This document shows, piece by piece, positions 5,226 to 5,300 of a stretch of DNA of 5,300 bases. Both the position numbers and the translations under genes were made by a program. The stretch spans positions 1 to 5,300 of the forward strand of contig JAATVL010000283.1 of NCBI GenBank assembly GCA_014523525.1, given 5' to 3'. This DNA is from Nitrososphaerales archaeon TH703 (GTDB lineage: Archaea; Thermoproteota; Nitrososphaeria; Nitrososphaerales; Nitrososphaeraceae). Position 1 is the first letter of the stretch, and every line of letters starts with the position of its first letter. The notes beneath the pieces were generated by a model. That model was not told where the DNA came from, searched no databases, and saw nothing but the letters and a program-made list of their open reading frames with translations.

Positions 5226-5300
5226 ATGGCATTAGCCTCAATTCATGAAAGCGAACTAACTGTAAGTCGACCAGTAAATAACCAAAATTATACTGTAGGA
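5226..5300 (+). CDS. Start of an unidentified gene, cut by the window edge
   Basis: ATG 5226 opens a frame that stays open for 25 codons to the window end: MALASIHESELTVSRPVNNQ and on. In-frame TAA at 5199-5201 limits any longer start, and no other usual start codon lies between. An AGTATATTT box (5201-5209) lies about 21 bases before the ATG, slightly closer than the ideal spacing. The N-terminus is polar, without signal peptide or membrane helix. Too little is present for a family call. It is divergent from the sensor gene across the structured region. Confidence 0.45.
   Translation, partial: MALASIHESELTVSRPVNNQNYTVG

Overview
The window looks like chromosomal DNA of an ammonia-oxidising archaeon of the Nitrososphaeria (Thaumarchaeota), possibly a Nitrosocosmicus- or Nitrososphaera-like lineage. 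Four things point there: AT-rich DNA; archaeal TATA-like boxes in place of Shine-Dalgarno sites; a signal-peptide end of the AYA|Q type, common in that group; and a sensor domain I recall from the large histidine-kinase families of these archaea. The assignment rests on recognised sequence style and families, not on a search.

Left part (about 60-1950, + strand): a secreted or membrane-anchored SIMPL (DUF541) protein is followed after 98 bases by a prohibitin-type SPFH membrane protein with its own TATA-like box. Both look like cell-envelope proteins. Middle part (2211-3356, - strand): a stand-alone RelA/SpoT-type HD hydrolase keeps every metal and catalytic residue I can align, but has no synthetase domain. 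Next to it, divergently placed, is a possible 25-residue micro-ORF, and then a 92-residue protein of unknown function starting at TTG. Tandem inverted repeats lie upstream of the 92-residue gene.

Right part (3637-5300): a small zinc-ribbon protein on + converges with a 284-residue - strand protein. The latter joins an incomplete TRASH/YHS-like metal finger, the kinase-associated sensor domain and a coiled coil, but has no kinase. Its TTG start sits 28 bases from a TTTAAA box, which suggests a leaderless mRNA. The intergenic region beyond it (4974-5225) is the most structured non-coding DNA here: a TATA-like box, three complementary segments that can form alternative hairpins, a 15-base palindrome and a T7 tract. 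A new + strand gene begins at 5226 and leaves the window.

No rRNA, tRNA, CRISPR array, transposase or att site was seen. The genes do not form one obvious pathway. The common theme is envelope and signalling functions: envelope proteins, an alarmone-type hydrolase, metal-finger proteins and a kinase-less sensor. The best candidates for something undescribed are the kinase-less sensor with its structured upstream region, and the archaeal alarmone-hydrolase-like protein.
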